In this document: positions 22,710 through 34,457 of the stretch, piece by piece
Layout of the letters: each line of letters starts with the position of its first letter
Position numbering within the stretch: the stretch's first letter is position 1
Source: Anagrus nilaparvatae
Lineage: Eukaryota; Arthropoda; Insecta; Hymenoptera; Mymaridae
Direction: 5' to 3'
Assembly (NCBI GenBank): GCA_022575985.1
Contig: JAKSXM010000231.1
Span: forward strand, 1,366,501-1,430,500
Length of the DNA stretch: 64,000 nucleotides
The notes under the pieces: generated by a model
Told to the model about the DNA's origin: nothing
The model's input: only the letters and a program-made list of their open reading frames with translations
The model's database searches: none
Program-made: the position numbers and the translations under genes

Positions 22710-24153
22710 ATTCAAGGAGAGGTAAAGTGCATAGATAGTTAAATTCGTATATTATAATCATTGATAAATACAACGTACCTTCTACTGCACCAGTTGAAAC
22801 GCAAATTTTATGTTTCCAGAATACAGGCCAGATAACATTTTTTTTCTTCAGAATTAAGGGCTTAAAGCTTTAAATATAAAAAGAATTTATTTTTATAAAA
22901 TTTTATTTTTTATGTACATTTAATGGACTCCATTAATGGGACCAAGTTTAATCGTTTTATCATTTGGAATTTGTAATAAAATACGTATAAAATAAATAAG
23001 TTGCTTATTGTTACTAACTGAAATTGGCACCCTTTTATTATTCTAATAATTGAAATGAGCAAAAATGCATTACCCATAATCATATGCATAATTACGGATT
23101 TCTATAAAAATCTATTATTGATTATAATAAGAAATAGGTATAGTAAATATGTAATATAATAAACAAAAAAAATAAAATATGCATAAACAATAAAAATATG
23201 TACTTGTTTTTGTTTAAAAGATTCTAAAAGTCAGAATCATGAGAGCTATGAACTACAGAAAAAGTGAATGCAAAATGGCTTAGGATGGAATTTTGTCTTC
23301 AAGTGAAATAATTTTCAAAAAAATTATCTTTAAAATATAATAAAAATAAAAACTCGAAAAATTAATTTACATTTAAAATCAAAAATATAAGATTTTATTC
23401 AATCATCTTATTAGGGCTGTAGTTGCTCCTCAATGTGCGTCACTTGTATACAAACTCCTGAAATTTTAAAAAATCTGAGTATTAAAAATGGTTGAAAACT
23501 AGTTTTTATCTTTGAAACACCTGAACGAAACCGCTGACCACTGCACTACCGTACAGATTAAAAACCTCAATATCTATACATTTTTATGAAAAATGAGTTT
23601 TTTATATGGGCGTAATCGTAATAAAATTCTCTATTAGATGGTGCAAAAATTATTCTCTTATCACTTATCATTTGCGAAATTCGATGGCACATCTACAGGG
23701 TTCCAGGTATTGAAAAAAAATTTATATGGATAAAAAAAAAGAATACAGGAGAAAATGGCATATCTACACGTTTTTGTAGATATTGAGGTTTTTAATCTGT
23801 AGGGCAGTGCACTGCTCTGACATGAAAAGAAAAATAAGTCTCATTTCCTTGCGTCCTTTTTGAGAAATGGCTGTATAAAATTTACTATAAAAATGAGTTT
23901 TTTTGAAAATCATGAAATTGGGACTCTGATTTTAAATTATCATAACTGGTTAATAAATAATTGAAAAGGGTCGAGTAAATATTTTAGGAGGCGAAATCCT
24001 TAGATTTTAGGTTAACACACAATAACGCGTATTTATACATAAAACATTAACTTGTGCACACTAAAGATTCAAAAAGAAATCACATAATAAAAAATATACA
24101 AGAGATCAAAAGCGATAAAATACTATAAAAAAATTAATAACATAAAGATCATA
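22710..24153. other. AT-rich stretch between the knottin-like gene and the Polinton
   Basis: No gene seen. The only structured feature is the small TIR element at 23540-23815. AATAAA-type polyadenylation signals occur around 22975-22995 and could serve the upstream gene. Confidence 0.4.
23540..23815. mobile_element. About 275-bp MITE with 45-bp inverted ends
   Basis: CTGCACTACCGTACAGATTA followed by AAAACCTCAATATCTA (23541-23576) is mirrored by TAGATATTGAGGTTTTTAAT then CTGTAGGGCAGTGCAC (23777-23812). The middle is about 180 bp of AT-rich sequence. Non-coding. The outer GCAGTGC block resembles the end of the 7841-8214 MITE. Confidence 0.75.
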
Positions 24154-24159
24154 AAGACC
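24154..24159. other. Polinton target-site duplication, left copy (AAGACC)
   Basis: AAGACC directly precedes the left terminal inverted repeat and is repeated exactly at 44605-44610 directly after the right one. Six-base target duplications are the hallmark of Polinton/Maverick integration. Confidence 0.95.
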
Positions 24160-24300
24160 AGTAGTATATAAAAGCGGGAGGTTTGCCCCCGCATGGGGTT
24201 TTTTAGGTGTCAGGTCCGGATTCTGCTCCCGCATGGGATTTTTCACGTACCTGCACCCGCATCTGTATAAACTTATGGCTATGAAGTTGCTGGTTAAGCG
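24160..24300. repeat. Polinton left terminal inverted repeat
   Basis: This 141-bp repeat pairs with 44464-44604 with about nine mismatches. Within it GCTCCCGCATGGG-type blocks recur. TATATAAAAG at 24165-24174 lies six bases from the very end and points inward. Directly inside it is an 18-base poly-C run (about 24342-24360) and the subterminal block CCTGCACGTGTA (24406-24417), which is shared with the right end. Confidence 0.95.
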
Positions 24301-24432
24301 TGACTTGAAAATTTTAATGCAATTAATTAATCACTACCCCTCCCCCCCCCCCCCCCCCCCATTTTTAACTCGTGGTTTTAAGCCTGACCCGCTAAGAAAA
24401 AAATACCTGCACGTGTATTTTAAAAAAAATTT

Positions 24433-24870
24433 ATGCTCGCGATCGAAAGTATAGATTCTTTTAACACACGTATAAAAATCGCGTGCGTTAAGAGGAAGAG
24501 GCGAAAACCTGTTAAAGAGATGAAAAAAATATTTTGTTGTTGGCCCGTACCTAGCAGTCTTGAGTTTCTCTTGCTAAAAAAAATGAATATTGAGTGTAAT
24601 TGTTTAAAAATAAATGAAATTCGCAGTCTTCAAGAAATTGCATCAAGACATTTTATTCACTTTATTCATATGTTAGATATTAATACTATCGATGATTTTT
24701 TATTTTTCAAAGACGAATCTTATTTTATTTCTAATATAAAACTAGAATTATTTTATATGATATATTTTTCCGAAACTCGCGAGTTTGTAACGGAAATTGA
24801 TTTTTTAAAATTCAGAGAAATTCTTGACTTGATCAAGAGATATAAAATTTTACATCTTCGTTTTTATTGA
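24433..24870 (+). CDS. Unrecognised Polinton left-end ORF, 145 residues
   Basis: An intact frame immediately inside the left terminal repeat. The N-terminal third is strongly basic (VKRKRRKPVKEMKK), followed by 'FCCWPVP' and 'IECNCLKINEIRSL'. The C-terminal two thirds is an acidic/aromatic helical-looking region. I recognise no family. Its place just inside the terminus, reading inward, would let it be transcribed from the TATA box in the repeat, about 230 bp upstream. Additional exons cannot be excluded. Confidence 0.55.
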   Translation: MLAIESIDSFNTRIKIACVKRKRRKPVKEMKKIFCCWPVPSSLEFLLLKKMNIECNCLKINEIRSLQEIASRHFIHFIHMLDINTIDDFLFFKDESYFISNIKLELFYMIYFSETREFVTEIDFLKFREILDLIKRYKILHLRFY

Positions 24871-25120
24871 ATGAAAAAAAAGCGTAAAAGTAAGTATTTT
24901 AATTATGTGACTAAATTTTATTATATAAAGCAGCCAATGTTTAAAAAATATACTTGCAAGATAAAATATCTCTTTTTCATAGTGGGTAAAAATCAATAAC
25001 TTTATTGTTTACTCAAATTTCTTTTAATTGCATGCAGTCTTACTTAATTAAATTTTTTTAGTATTGAATAGAAATTTGTCCTAACTGCTTGTATTTTTTT
25101 TTAAATATAAGTTGCATAAA

Positions 25121-25659
25121 ATGTCATACTTAATATTTGTTTATTTAACTTTATTTATTTTTAGTATAAATGCTCGAAAGTGCTTTTTTTATGAAGTTGA
25201 AGTGAATAATGAATGCCTGGATAAAGCAATGAAAATATGTAAGTTTTATAGCTATACTTAAGAGTAATATTATTATTTTTTTGATTTTACTTTTATTTTA
25301 TTTTTTTTTTTCAAGTTGACAACTGCGTTTATGACATTCAATGCACATCTGCCCTGGAACATTCTATATGTTCAGCTGAAAAAGTTTGTAAATGTGTTTC
25401 ACCATTTCAAGAGTATCTTGGATTTTGTGTTGAAAATTTGCCTGATTTAGAAGAAATACCCAATTTAACAAACTTGCAAAGTATAGAAAACGAAAAAGAA
25501 AAAATTGAAATAAGTTATTTTCAAATTTTCGTTTATGTAATTATTTTATTTTGTTGTGTTATTCAGTTAATAGCTATATTTTACATTTATCGAAAAATAA
25601 AAAATTTAATACTTTCATTTTCTAGACCGAGAGATGGTTTACAAATGTTTACTCTTTAA
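25121..25659 (+). CDS. Spliced cysteine-rich single-pass membrane protein A (EB-module-like)
   Basis: Exons 25121-25238 and 25316-25659 flank a 77-bp GT/AG intron and give 153 residues. A signal peptide (MSYLIFVYLTLFIFS) is followed by a cysteine-rich ectodomain with 'CVYDIQC', 'HSICS', 'VCKC' and 'GFCVENL'. After a charged linker comes one transmembrane helix (FVYVIILFCCVIQLIAIFYI) with a short basic tail. The cysteine spacing resembles the EB or EGF-like modules of nematode and arthropod surface proteins. That is similarity of pattern only. It stands tail to tail with a related gene on the other strand (25700-26337). A type I membrane protein in a capsid-encoding element could be an envelope, receptor-like or host-modulating product. 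The role is unknown. Confidence 0.75.
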
Positions 25660-25699
25660 TTTATAAAATACTTTTATTTTTTTTTAAAACACAGCAAGT

Positions 25700-26337
25700 T
25701 TAATTTCTTACGTATATAAAATTAGGCTTCAAATAAACGAAAAATATGTAGAATAAAAATATGAAAAATGTAACGATAACGAAAATTAATATTAATATTA
25801 TAAGATTTAACTTAAATTCTGAATCATTCGCATTTTCTGCATTTGATTTATTTGCTTTTTTGTTGTAACCTAAATTATAAAATGAATTATTTTAAAAATA
25901 TATTTAAAAAAATTTTTATTATTTGTATTACTTGAAAAGTTATTTTTTATTTCTGCGTTTTTTATCTTTAAAACACAAATCCCGAATCTTTCTTCGTATT
26001 CTGGAGAGCAAATACATAAATTTTGAGGTGAACATATCGAATGAGAAATGAAGCTGCAAACTTTATCACTTGAGCACGCATCATTTAATAAAATTGCTTC
26101 TAAAAATATGTTTTTCTTTACATACGCACTCGATAAAAGTTGTAAAAAATAATTATTTTCTTACTTTTGATACATTTATTATTTTGCATGAATTCGTCAT
26201 AATTACAGAAAGTTCGTTCATTTGAATAATTGACTAAAAGAGAAAATTAATTTTTAATGAAAATTTTTTAAATTCAATATTTACTTACTTAATAATAATA
26301 ATAAAAACGGGAGAAACATTTTGATTGTGCGTTTCAT
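25700..26337 (-). CDS. Spliced cysteine-rich single-pass membrane protein B (paralogue of A)
   Basis: Four exons on the - strand (26337-26289, 26233-26165, 26099-25932 and 25869-25700), separated by introns of 55, 65 and 62 bp with GT/AG borders and consistent phases, give 151 residues. The order is signal peptide (MKRTIKMFLPFLLLLL), ectodomain with 'FCNYDEF', 'NNKCIK', 'DACSSDKVC', 'HSICSPQNLCIC' and 'FGICV', then a transmembrane helix and a short tail. The cysteine order matches protein A, so the two are an ancient duplicate pair facing each other. A TATAAATA block lies about 25 bp upstream of the start codon. The multi-intron structure points to capture from an insect genome. Confidence 0.75.
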
Positions 26338-26723
26338 GTTTATTTATGTTGTTATTATTATTTATAGGTTAAAGATAAATAGAAAAAATCAAAATCATGT
26401 TTTTATAAGTATGAATGTAGTAATAATAATAATAATAATAAGGATATTCAAAAGACGAAAAGAAAGCAAAACAAAAACAAAAAATGTATTTCTTATGGTT
26501 TGAATATATATATATATAAGAGCGATAATTTATGTCTGAATTCCAAAGATTTCTTGTATTACGAATTGAAATATAGAAACAAAACTATACTTATCTTTTT
26601 TACTTATCTTTTTCCTTCTTTCGCTTTTTTATACTACCTGCTTGCTGTTTCAAGTTTATAGATATAAAATGTTGAATATGTATAATAGTTATAAAATGAT
26701 TTAATATATATTTATTGAATGAG

Positions 26724-26764
<41 letters not shown>

Positions 26765-27008
26765 GCTTGAGAACTCCACAAAATTTTTATCGCATTCATT
26801 AATAAAATAATAATAATTTTTTTTTAAGATGAGACAAAAATTATGTGGTTTACTCGGAACCTTTTTTGTTTTTATAAATTTATTTTATTTGTAAGAAGCA
26901 GAGGTTACATTTTTATTTTAATCTTATTAAAATATCAATTTTTTTTATGCAGAATATTTAATATATGTATGCGTGCATATTGTAAATTTATAAGTTAAAT
27001 TTTTTCTT
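26338..27008. other. Intergenic Polinton spacer rich in trinucleotide runs
   Basis: No supported gene. (AAT)n runs lie at about 26417-26441 and 26726-26764, and a (TA)n run at about 26504-26518. Confidence 0.5.
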
Positions 27009-28615
27009 TTAGTCTTCTTGCCAAGGCATTGAATACTTGGAGCATAATGGTTCCTCGACTTTTATTTTTTTTTTTTTTAATCCCATTTCGTTTTGCTTTG
27101 TTTTCAAAAAGTCAGCATAAGTGAAATCTTCCCAAGTGTAAATTTTTACTGATTCTATTTCCAAAAGCTCGTTTCTCGTATACTGCAAATTACCCCAACT
27201 ATAAGAACGACCTGTTTGTTCTTGGAAAACTTCCTTAAGACTTCTCCCAAAGTCTTTTTCAAAACGCAACTCTACATTTGCATATAGAGTTAAGCGTTGC
27301 TCATAAGTTTGGGGTACAAAATCTTGTACCCGCCAACCCAATATTATAGGCTCTTTAACTTCGAGATTATTTGAAGCAATTTTAAAGTTTACAACATAGC
27401 CTGGGTTTATTAATCCGTAGCTCATAATAAAGTCCAATATTTTTTGTATGGGGAAACTGAACATTTTGTCTGGAGACTGAAAATTATCTTTAAAAAAAAC
27501 CTGGATTGTGCATTTAACATCAGGTATTAGCTTGTCATATAAGTTTATGATTGTCCATATTAAATGAGCAAAATCTTTTGTTTTTAACAATCTAAACAAA
27601 TAGTGGTATACCGCATGAAGCCCTTTTTTTTCCAGTGTGTTTGTCGCCTGTTTGTATTCCTTGCTTTTCTTATCACACTGGCAGACACCTAGAAAAAATT
27701 GAGCTTTTTTGGCCTTGTTTTTGTTTTTCTTAGCACAATTGCAATTTAAAAATCTTGATTTTATAGCTTTTTCCAAATCACAATTACAGTAGCGCTTACA
27801 ATTGCGCCAAATTTGATATACTTTATTTTTTTTGAACTTTATATCAAGTTCAAAAATTTCTTCGTCACCTGACGATTCCGGATCTCCATTCTTTGTTTTC
27901 AAGTTGTCATTTCTTTTTTTTATTGCCTCAAATAACTGATGACGTTCATTACCATTTTTTTTTATTTCTAGCTCTTGCATTCTTCGCCTTTTAGTTGCAG
28001 ATTTTGATCTTTTCTTTCCTTGTATTTTTTTTACGGGCTCGACACTAGATTGGGCCGTTTCTATAAATTGCGGCCAATCTTCTACTTTTGGGTTCTCAAG
28101 AGGACCCGAAATCATTATTTTTTTAACAAAAGGCGTACATTTACAGTTTGCAAAACTGAAAAAAATAAAAAAATTTTTTTATATAAACATTTAACATTTT
28201 ATTATAATTTGATTTAAACTATTTAAAAAAAAAAAAAGACTTACTTATTCATAATGCAATCTTTTAGTCCTTTCGTGTTTTCAATGCACTTGCATACTCC
28301 TAATTTTCGTTGAAATTTATCAAAAGTTTCGGAAAATCTATAAGACTTTTTTATTGTTAAAAAATCCGAATCACAGGTGTCTTTGAAATTCAATTTTTTA
28401 TTTTTTCTTTTTTTAATATTGAAGCTGCGTTGTAAAAGATCTTTTAGTAATTCTGAGCGTACTTTATATGCACCATTACGCGTTTCATCAGATAAGCAGT
28501 TTGCTCGTTCTGGAACACTTTTTTCTTCGGTAATTTCCAAGCAATCAATATATGTACTTTTATACTCTCTTTTTCTTTTTCTGCTTCCTTGCGGCTTCAA
28601 ATTTTTGTCACTCAT
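27009..28615 (-). CDS. Spliced basic CxC-rich protein, unknown function (505 residues)
   Basis: Exon 1 is 28615-28245 and exon 2 is 28155-27009, joined across an 89-bp GT/AG intron. The N-terminus is highly basic (SRKRKREYKS). Clusters of CxC pairs recur in the middle: 'GVCKC', 'NCKCTP', 'RYCNCDLEKA', 'FLNCNC' and 'GVCQC'. Several Lys/Arg-rich stretches lie between them (KKRSKSATKRRR). The C-terminal half looks folded, with 'LIWTIINLYDKLIPDVKC' and 'PIQKILDFIMSYGLINP'. The CxC/basic layout suggests metal binding and nucleic-acid contact, but this is inference. I know no family. A good TATA and initiator lie upstream. Two frames that look separate are one gene. Confidence 0.75.
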
Positions 28616-28667
28616 ACTTATATTTTTTTCTCAAAAGTAAACTTTTAATTTATATTTTTTGTAAACT

Positions 28668-28702
28668 ACTGATTGAACGAAAAGCTTTTTCAAACTTATA
28701 TA
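28668..28702 (-). promoter_or_regulatory. TATA box and initiator for the 505-residue gene
   Basis: On the - strand TATATAAG (28702-28695) is followed about 30 bp downstream by TCAGT (28672-28668). The start codon at 28615 then lies about 55 bases into the transcript. The spacing matches an arthropod polymerase II core promoter. Confidence 0.65.
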
Positions 28703-28849
28703 GCTAGTGCATATCCAAGTTTGTAAAAATAAAAAAAATATAGAGAAATATTTCAAGTCCAATGAGAATTGCTATATGAGCTTATTGGTTAGTTAAATTC
28801 TCTAAAACGCATTTTGATTCGCCGATTTATTTTTTTTCTTTTTTTTAAA

Positions 28850-30120
28850 GCAGGTTCAAAATAAAAATCTAAAATACAGCATATATTGTATGAACCTTTT
28901 GCATAAAAAATAAAAAATTGTTATTTATGTTTGAAATAAATAAATAAAAAAGTCCATTGACCAGCAGTATAGATGTTAAATAAAGGATTTCTTGTTGTTT
29001 AGGTGTAAAGCCATTTAAAATTTAAAGGCCCTGCGTGCGAAAAGATGGAATTAAAAAATAATGATATGCCATATATATTATATATACGAAATGTTTGCGA
29101 AATCTCTCCTGTAATCAAGTGTACACAAAAAAAATATTGCATAAACTCTGCTGGGCATCTTTAGTTTTAAAAAGGTCATTATTTATTTCTTTTAATTTCA
29201 TCGTAAATAATAATAATAATAATAATAATAATACTAAGAGACCACATTAAAATACGAATTTCGATAAATATATAGTCGTGTATTTACGCTTTAGCTTGTA
29301 AATATGTTTGGATATTTAAAAAACACTGTATGCGCAAAGTACATATTTATAAATATTATAAATGAGATCTCTCTTTTCTCTCTCTATTCCTTCAGGTTAT
29401 TCTCAAAATATTTAACATCATTGAATTATACATTTTTATTATTTTTATTTTTACAAAACCAAAGTTTCAATTTATAATAACCTTAAGAAAAAAATAAAAA
29501 GATTATTGCTAAAAGTTAACAAAATAAAATTTTTTGTTGCTGCCCCCCCCCCCCCCCCTTTGTAAAATTTTGTAAAAGGGGTTTAGGGGAATCTTAAATT
29601 TATAAGAGTTTGTAATAATGATAATAATAATAATAAGTCTCATGCGGATATATAAATATTTTTATTTTTTAAAGATAAAAATCTAAAATACGACATATAT
29701 TTAATTGCACAATCCAAGTCCATTGATCACTTGTAAAACTAGTATAGACGTAAAATATAGGATTTTTTTTTCAAGAGTCGTTTAAAGACATTTAAAATTT
29801 TAAACTCCTGCATGCGAAAATGTATTTTTAAAAAAAGATAAGCCAAAATATATAAAAGAAACATATGATATTTTAAGAAAAAATTTATTTGTAGTATACT
29901 TTTGCATAAAATAAAATTGTTTTTATGTTTGAAAAACGCAACATAATTTAAAAAAACCCCATTGACCAGCAGTATAGATGTTAAATAAATGATTTCTTGT
30001 TGCTTGGGTCTCGTGTAAAGCCATTTAAAATTTAAAGGTCCTGCATGGGAAAAGATGTAATTAAAAAAAAGATAAATCAAAATGTATAAAAGCAACATAT
30101 GATATTTAACACTATGCTTA
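28850..30120. repeat. Three diverged copies of a 200-250 bp direct repeat inside the Polinton
   Basis: Units at about 28855-29100, 29670-29880 and 29895-30110 share in order AAAATCTAAAATAC, a CATTGACCAGCAGTATAGAT block, AAAGCCATTTAAAATTTAAA and CCTGCATGCGAAAA, then an ATATAAAAG/CAACATATGAT block. The outer two are closest to each other. The - strand frame 29739-30239 simply runs through two units. There is also a 17-base poly-C at about 29543-29559. No gene is supported in this 1.9-kb region between divergently read genes, so a regulatory or origin role is possible. Confidence 0.75.
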
Positions 30121-30404
30121 ATAAGTATTGTGAAATAAATTTTGTTTTTTTTTTTAATATCTGCTAAGGTATTTAAAAATTTACAAAATATATAAATTTT
30201 AAGCTTTGAATGTAGCCTTTTAATGCAAGATTTATACAAACATGTAGATAATAAATTATTGATAATTCACTTGTTTTGTTTTTAAACTCAGACTATTGCC
30301 TTATTTTTTATGTTTTTTTTTACCCTCTCTCTGTGCATTTTTTTTAAAAGAATCAAGCCAGTCTGTAAAGGTAGAAAGGGTATTAAACAAATACATCCTC
30401 GTGT

Positions 30405-30437
<33 letters not shown>

Positions 30438-30512
30438 AGCTTAAATTTTTTTTAAACTGTATGTTTATAAAGAATTGGTAACTTGATCAAGTATTTCAGT
30501 TTGTTTTTGACA

Positions 30513-33500
30513 ATGGCCGACTTTATAGGAATTATTAAAGACCAAAAACTTGAAGTTGATCGCGCTTATGTATCTTTGCGCGAAAATTACTCTAGAGCTC
30601 GTAAACGCATTTTTAAAGCAAAATGTCGTACACTAAAAAGAGCTTTAAAGTATTATAAAAACATTTTGCGTCAAGTGGGACATAAAAAATTATTTGAAAG
30701 TTTACTGCTAGATTTGAAAACTTACAAAGCAAAACTAAAAAACGAAAATGCAGCAGCGGGCTTTAGATTTGTCGAAACTGATTCGGCATTTCAAAATAGA
30801 ATTAAAACAGCCGTATTGGTTAATTTAAGATTTTTGCAGCCTAATGATTTCATGGATGCATGCAAAAATACTGTTGAAAATTACATACGCGACACACGAG
30901 AAACGCATGGATCTGTAAAAGTTTGTTTAATACTCGTTGTAATTTTTCAATTAGTGAATAGACCAGAGGAAAAATTGGAAAAACATTTCCAATCCAAATA
31001 TAATACATTGTTTTTAAGTGATGATATTTCCGAGTGTTATGAAAAGTCGAGAAACGAAATTAATGCAAGTTTAGCAGAAGCTGTACTCGAGCGTTCAGGC
31101 TGGACGCTATTTGAAATATTATCTTTGCAAATAATTATTACAAAATACAACGCTTTGAGAGCGGGCAATTACATTAAGACACCAGCGTGGATTCAAAAGA
31201 AGACAGGCGCGGTATTAAACATAGAGACAAGGAATAACAATTGCTTCAAAATGTGCATTATTGCGGCTATAAATCCCATTGAAAAAAATAAAGAACGCAA
31301 TCCAGATGAGTATCCTGAAATGGATTTTGATTTCACTGGTATAGGTGACGGTACTGGAGAACATTGTTTTACATTTGAGGATATCTCGAAGTTTGAAAAC
31401 TTAAACTCAATATCCATAAATATTTTCGCAATTGAAAACGAAAAAAAAAGCTCATAGCGCCTGTTTACAACACAAAAATTGATTATTCCGAAAGGGATCT
31501 GTATATAAATCTTCTCATGCTATGCAATGGCTATGAAAGGCATTTTTGCCTCATTAAAAACATGTCTGCACTGTTGGCCAGTCAAGTAAATAAGCATAAG
31601 TCATCTGTTGCTTTTTGCCATCGTTGCTTGCATTATTTTTTGAGCCAGGAAAAACTCGCTATACATAAAATAAATTGCATTTTTATTAACAAATGTGCCG
31701 TCAAACTGCCTGCAGCAGAAAATAACTTAATGGAATTTAAAAATTTCCATAAAAAAATGAAAAACCCATTTGTAATTTATGCAGACTTGGAATCTATACT
31801 CAAGCCTGTACGAGATTTGCCTCAAATGGTCAATGCATACCAGCAGCATGAAGTTTTTGCCATTGGTTTTTATCTAAAGGCAAGCTACGAAGGCTGTCCA
31901 CTCGAGGGGTATTACAGTCACCGGGGTCCTGATGCTGCTGAATGGTTCGCTAAAAAGCTGAAAAAGCTAGCATTTAAAATGCACAAGGTATGATATCAAT
32001 AAAAAAAATGTTTTTAAATAATTTTTATTCTTTTAAATACTTTTGCTTTAAAATTACATTTTTTTTTATCTTCAGATTTTAAAAGAAGTTAAACCAATGG
32101 TTCTTACTGAGGAGGACAAAAGGCGACTTGAGGAAGAAAAAGTTTGTCACATTTTTGAAAAGGAAATTAAGACTGGTGACGCCATTGCTATCGATCACGA
32201 TCATTTTTCAGCCCGCATACGTGGAAAAACACACCAGGCTTGCAATCTTAATTATAGGAAAAATTTCGCTGTGCCTGTAATCTTTCACAATTTCGTGAAT
32301 TACGACCTGGCGTTTATTATAAAAGATATCGCTTCGCGAATCGAGGGAGAGATTTCCGTAATACCTCGTAATATTTCTAAATATTTTGCCGTCATAAAAC
32401 ACGTTAAGTACACTCGTGTAAGATTACATTTTATTGATAGCTATAGATTTCTTAGCGAATCTTTGGAAAAATTAGCCCTTTACCTGGGAAATGAGAAAAA
32501 GTTAATTTTAAAAAAGGAATTTCCAAAGCCAAATGAAGCAGAAATGTTTTTTGAAAAAGGAGTCGTGCCCTATGAATACGTTGATTCGTGGGATAAGCTT
32601 AACGAACAAACGTTGCCGCAAAAAGATGATTTTTACTCGAGTCTTACAGACTCGCATATTTCAGACAGCGATTATTTGCGTGCTCAGACGATTTGGAGAC
32701 ATTTCAAATGCAAATATCTACTGGATTATTACATGCTGTACTTGAGATCAGATGTATTAATTCTCGCAGATATTTGCGAAAATTTTCGAGATTTAATGCT
32801 TGAATGTTACGGTCTAGACCCGTTTGCTTACGTTTCCTTATCAAGTTTCGCCCTAGACGCAATGCTTAAAAAAACAAACGTTAAATTAGAATTAATCACG
32901 GATATTGACATGCTTTTATTTTTTGAATCAGGAATTAGAGGGGGTTTAACACAGGCAAATGTACGATACTCTAAGGCAAATAATAAATATTTATCGAGTT
33001 ACGACGCGTCTTTGCCGGAAAATTATTTGGTTTACCTTGACGCGAACTCTTTATACCCGACTTCCATGAAGCAGAAATTGCCAACAGGAGGCTTTGAATG
33101 GGTTGAAAATTTTGAAAACTTTGACGTCCAGACTATAGCTGATGACGCAGACGTTGGTTATTGCTTGGAAGTCGATGTTTCTTATCCCGAAGATATTCAC
33201 GAAAAAATGAGCGATCTACCTTTGTTGACTGTACACGCCACACCACCAAATTCAAAAACTAAAAAGCTACTGGGTACTCTATGGGAAAAAAAAAATTATG
33301 TTTTGCACTATAGAACATTAAAACAGGCTCTTTCACAAGGCGTAAAACTTAAAAAAATACACAGAATTCTAAAATTTCGACAAAGCAATTTTTTGGAAGA
33401 ATACATAGACTGTAATATTGAAAGAAGAATTAATGCCACGAATCCGTATGACAAATTACACTATAAAAAACTCTCTAATATACTTTTTGGTAAATTTATT

Positions 33501-34358
33501 GAATGCCTCCGAAAAAGGTCAAAAATTTATTTGCGAACCTCATGGGATGGGCGCGCCGGAGCTGAAAATTTAATATCAAAAGTTAACTTTAAAAGATTAG
33601 AAATTTTTGACGAGGATTTCGTTGCAATCGAATTAAATAAGTTAATTGTAGAGTACGATCGCCCGATATACGTTGGTTTCGCAATACTTGAAATCGCAAA
33701 AGTTTTATTAAATGATTTTCATTATAACTTTATTTGGCCACGGTATGGACAAAATGCCCGCTTGATTTACCATGACACCGACAGTCTTTTCTATTCTTTT
33801 ACTGGTGGTCTTGATCCTTACGTAATGATACGTGAAAATATTGAACGTTTCGATACATCAAACTTTAGTCCCGATAACGTATTTAAAATTCCCCTTGTAA
33901 ATAACGGTTTGCTTGGCTTAATGAAATCGGAGGTTGGATCTAACTTGATATCAGAGGTTGTAACGCTATCCCCTAAAATGTATGCATTGCTACTAGATAA
34001 TCTTTCCGAAATTAAAAAAGCTAAAGGCATAAAAAAATATATTATTGATAAAAAACTAACTTTTGACCAATTTATGCAATGTTTATTTCAAAATAAAATA
34101 ACAATTTGTCGTCAAAACTCTATTCGCTCGAAAAAGCAAAAGGTTTACACGGTTCGAGAAAAAAAAACTGCCTTAGTTAGCCGCGATAATAAAAGATATC
34201 AAATTGCAAACAGCCATTTTACTTTGCCTTATGGACACAAAGACATAGAACAAATTGAAGCGAATAATAATATGAATGTATTTAATGAAAATAATAATTT
34301 TGTGTATGTAGAGCAGGAAGAAGAGGAGGCAGAAAATAATGCAATGGATGTAAATTAA
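30513..34358 (+). CDS. polB: Protein-primed family B DNA polymerase (PolB), one intron, one frame break
   Basis: First ATG at 30513. An N-terminal region of about 315 residues precedes a C2HC finger-like block ('FCHRCLHYF...HKINC', near 31610-31680). The 3'-5' exonuclease motifs follow: I ('YADLE', about 31784), II ('HNFVNYDL', about 32304) and III ('YLRSDVL', about 32751). An HNH/endonuclease-VII-like insertion ('DHDHFSARIRGKTHQACNLN') sits between I and II. Polymerase motifs are A 'DANSLYP' (about 33039), B 'KLSNILFGKF' (about 33466, with Phe where Tyr is usual) and C 'YHDTDS' (about 33768). This is the complete catalytic set. An 88-bp GT/AG intron lies at 31988-32075. At the nine-A run 31441-31449 the frame moves by -1, and the first frame would stop at 31455-31457. 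It replicates the linear element from a terminal protein primer. The C-terminus is acidic and Asn-rich. Confidence 0.93.
31441..31449 (+). other. Frame break at a nine-A run in polB
   Basis: Upstream codons read GAA AAA AAA AGC and reach TAG at 31455. The conserved downstream part is open in the -1 frame from the same run. One additional A, or a -1 ribosomal slip on A AAA AAA, would connect them. No other defect is seen in the gene. Confidence 0.85.
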
Positions 34359-34457
34359 GTGTAATAAATAAACATAAACTTGTTAAAAAATAAAATATGC
34401 ATTTATTTATTTTTTCATTCTTACATTTATTTATATTTAATCTTACATTTAAGTTTA
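34359..34457. terminator. Shared 3' region between convergent polB and integrase
   Basis: AATAAA at 34363-34368, five bases after the polB stop, serves the + strand. TTTATT blocks at about 34400-34440 give AATAAA signals for the - strand integrase. The two transcripts therefore end in about 100 bp of AT-rich sequence. Confidence 0.6.

Noticed and set aside
29739..30239. 166-codon hydrophobic - strand frame in the Polinton
   Set aside because: It passes through two copies of a non-coding direct repeat and is translated from AT-rich DNA, which gives spurious hydrophobic residues.
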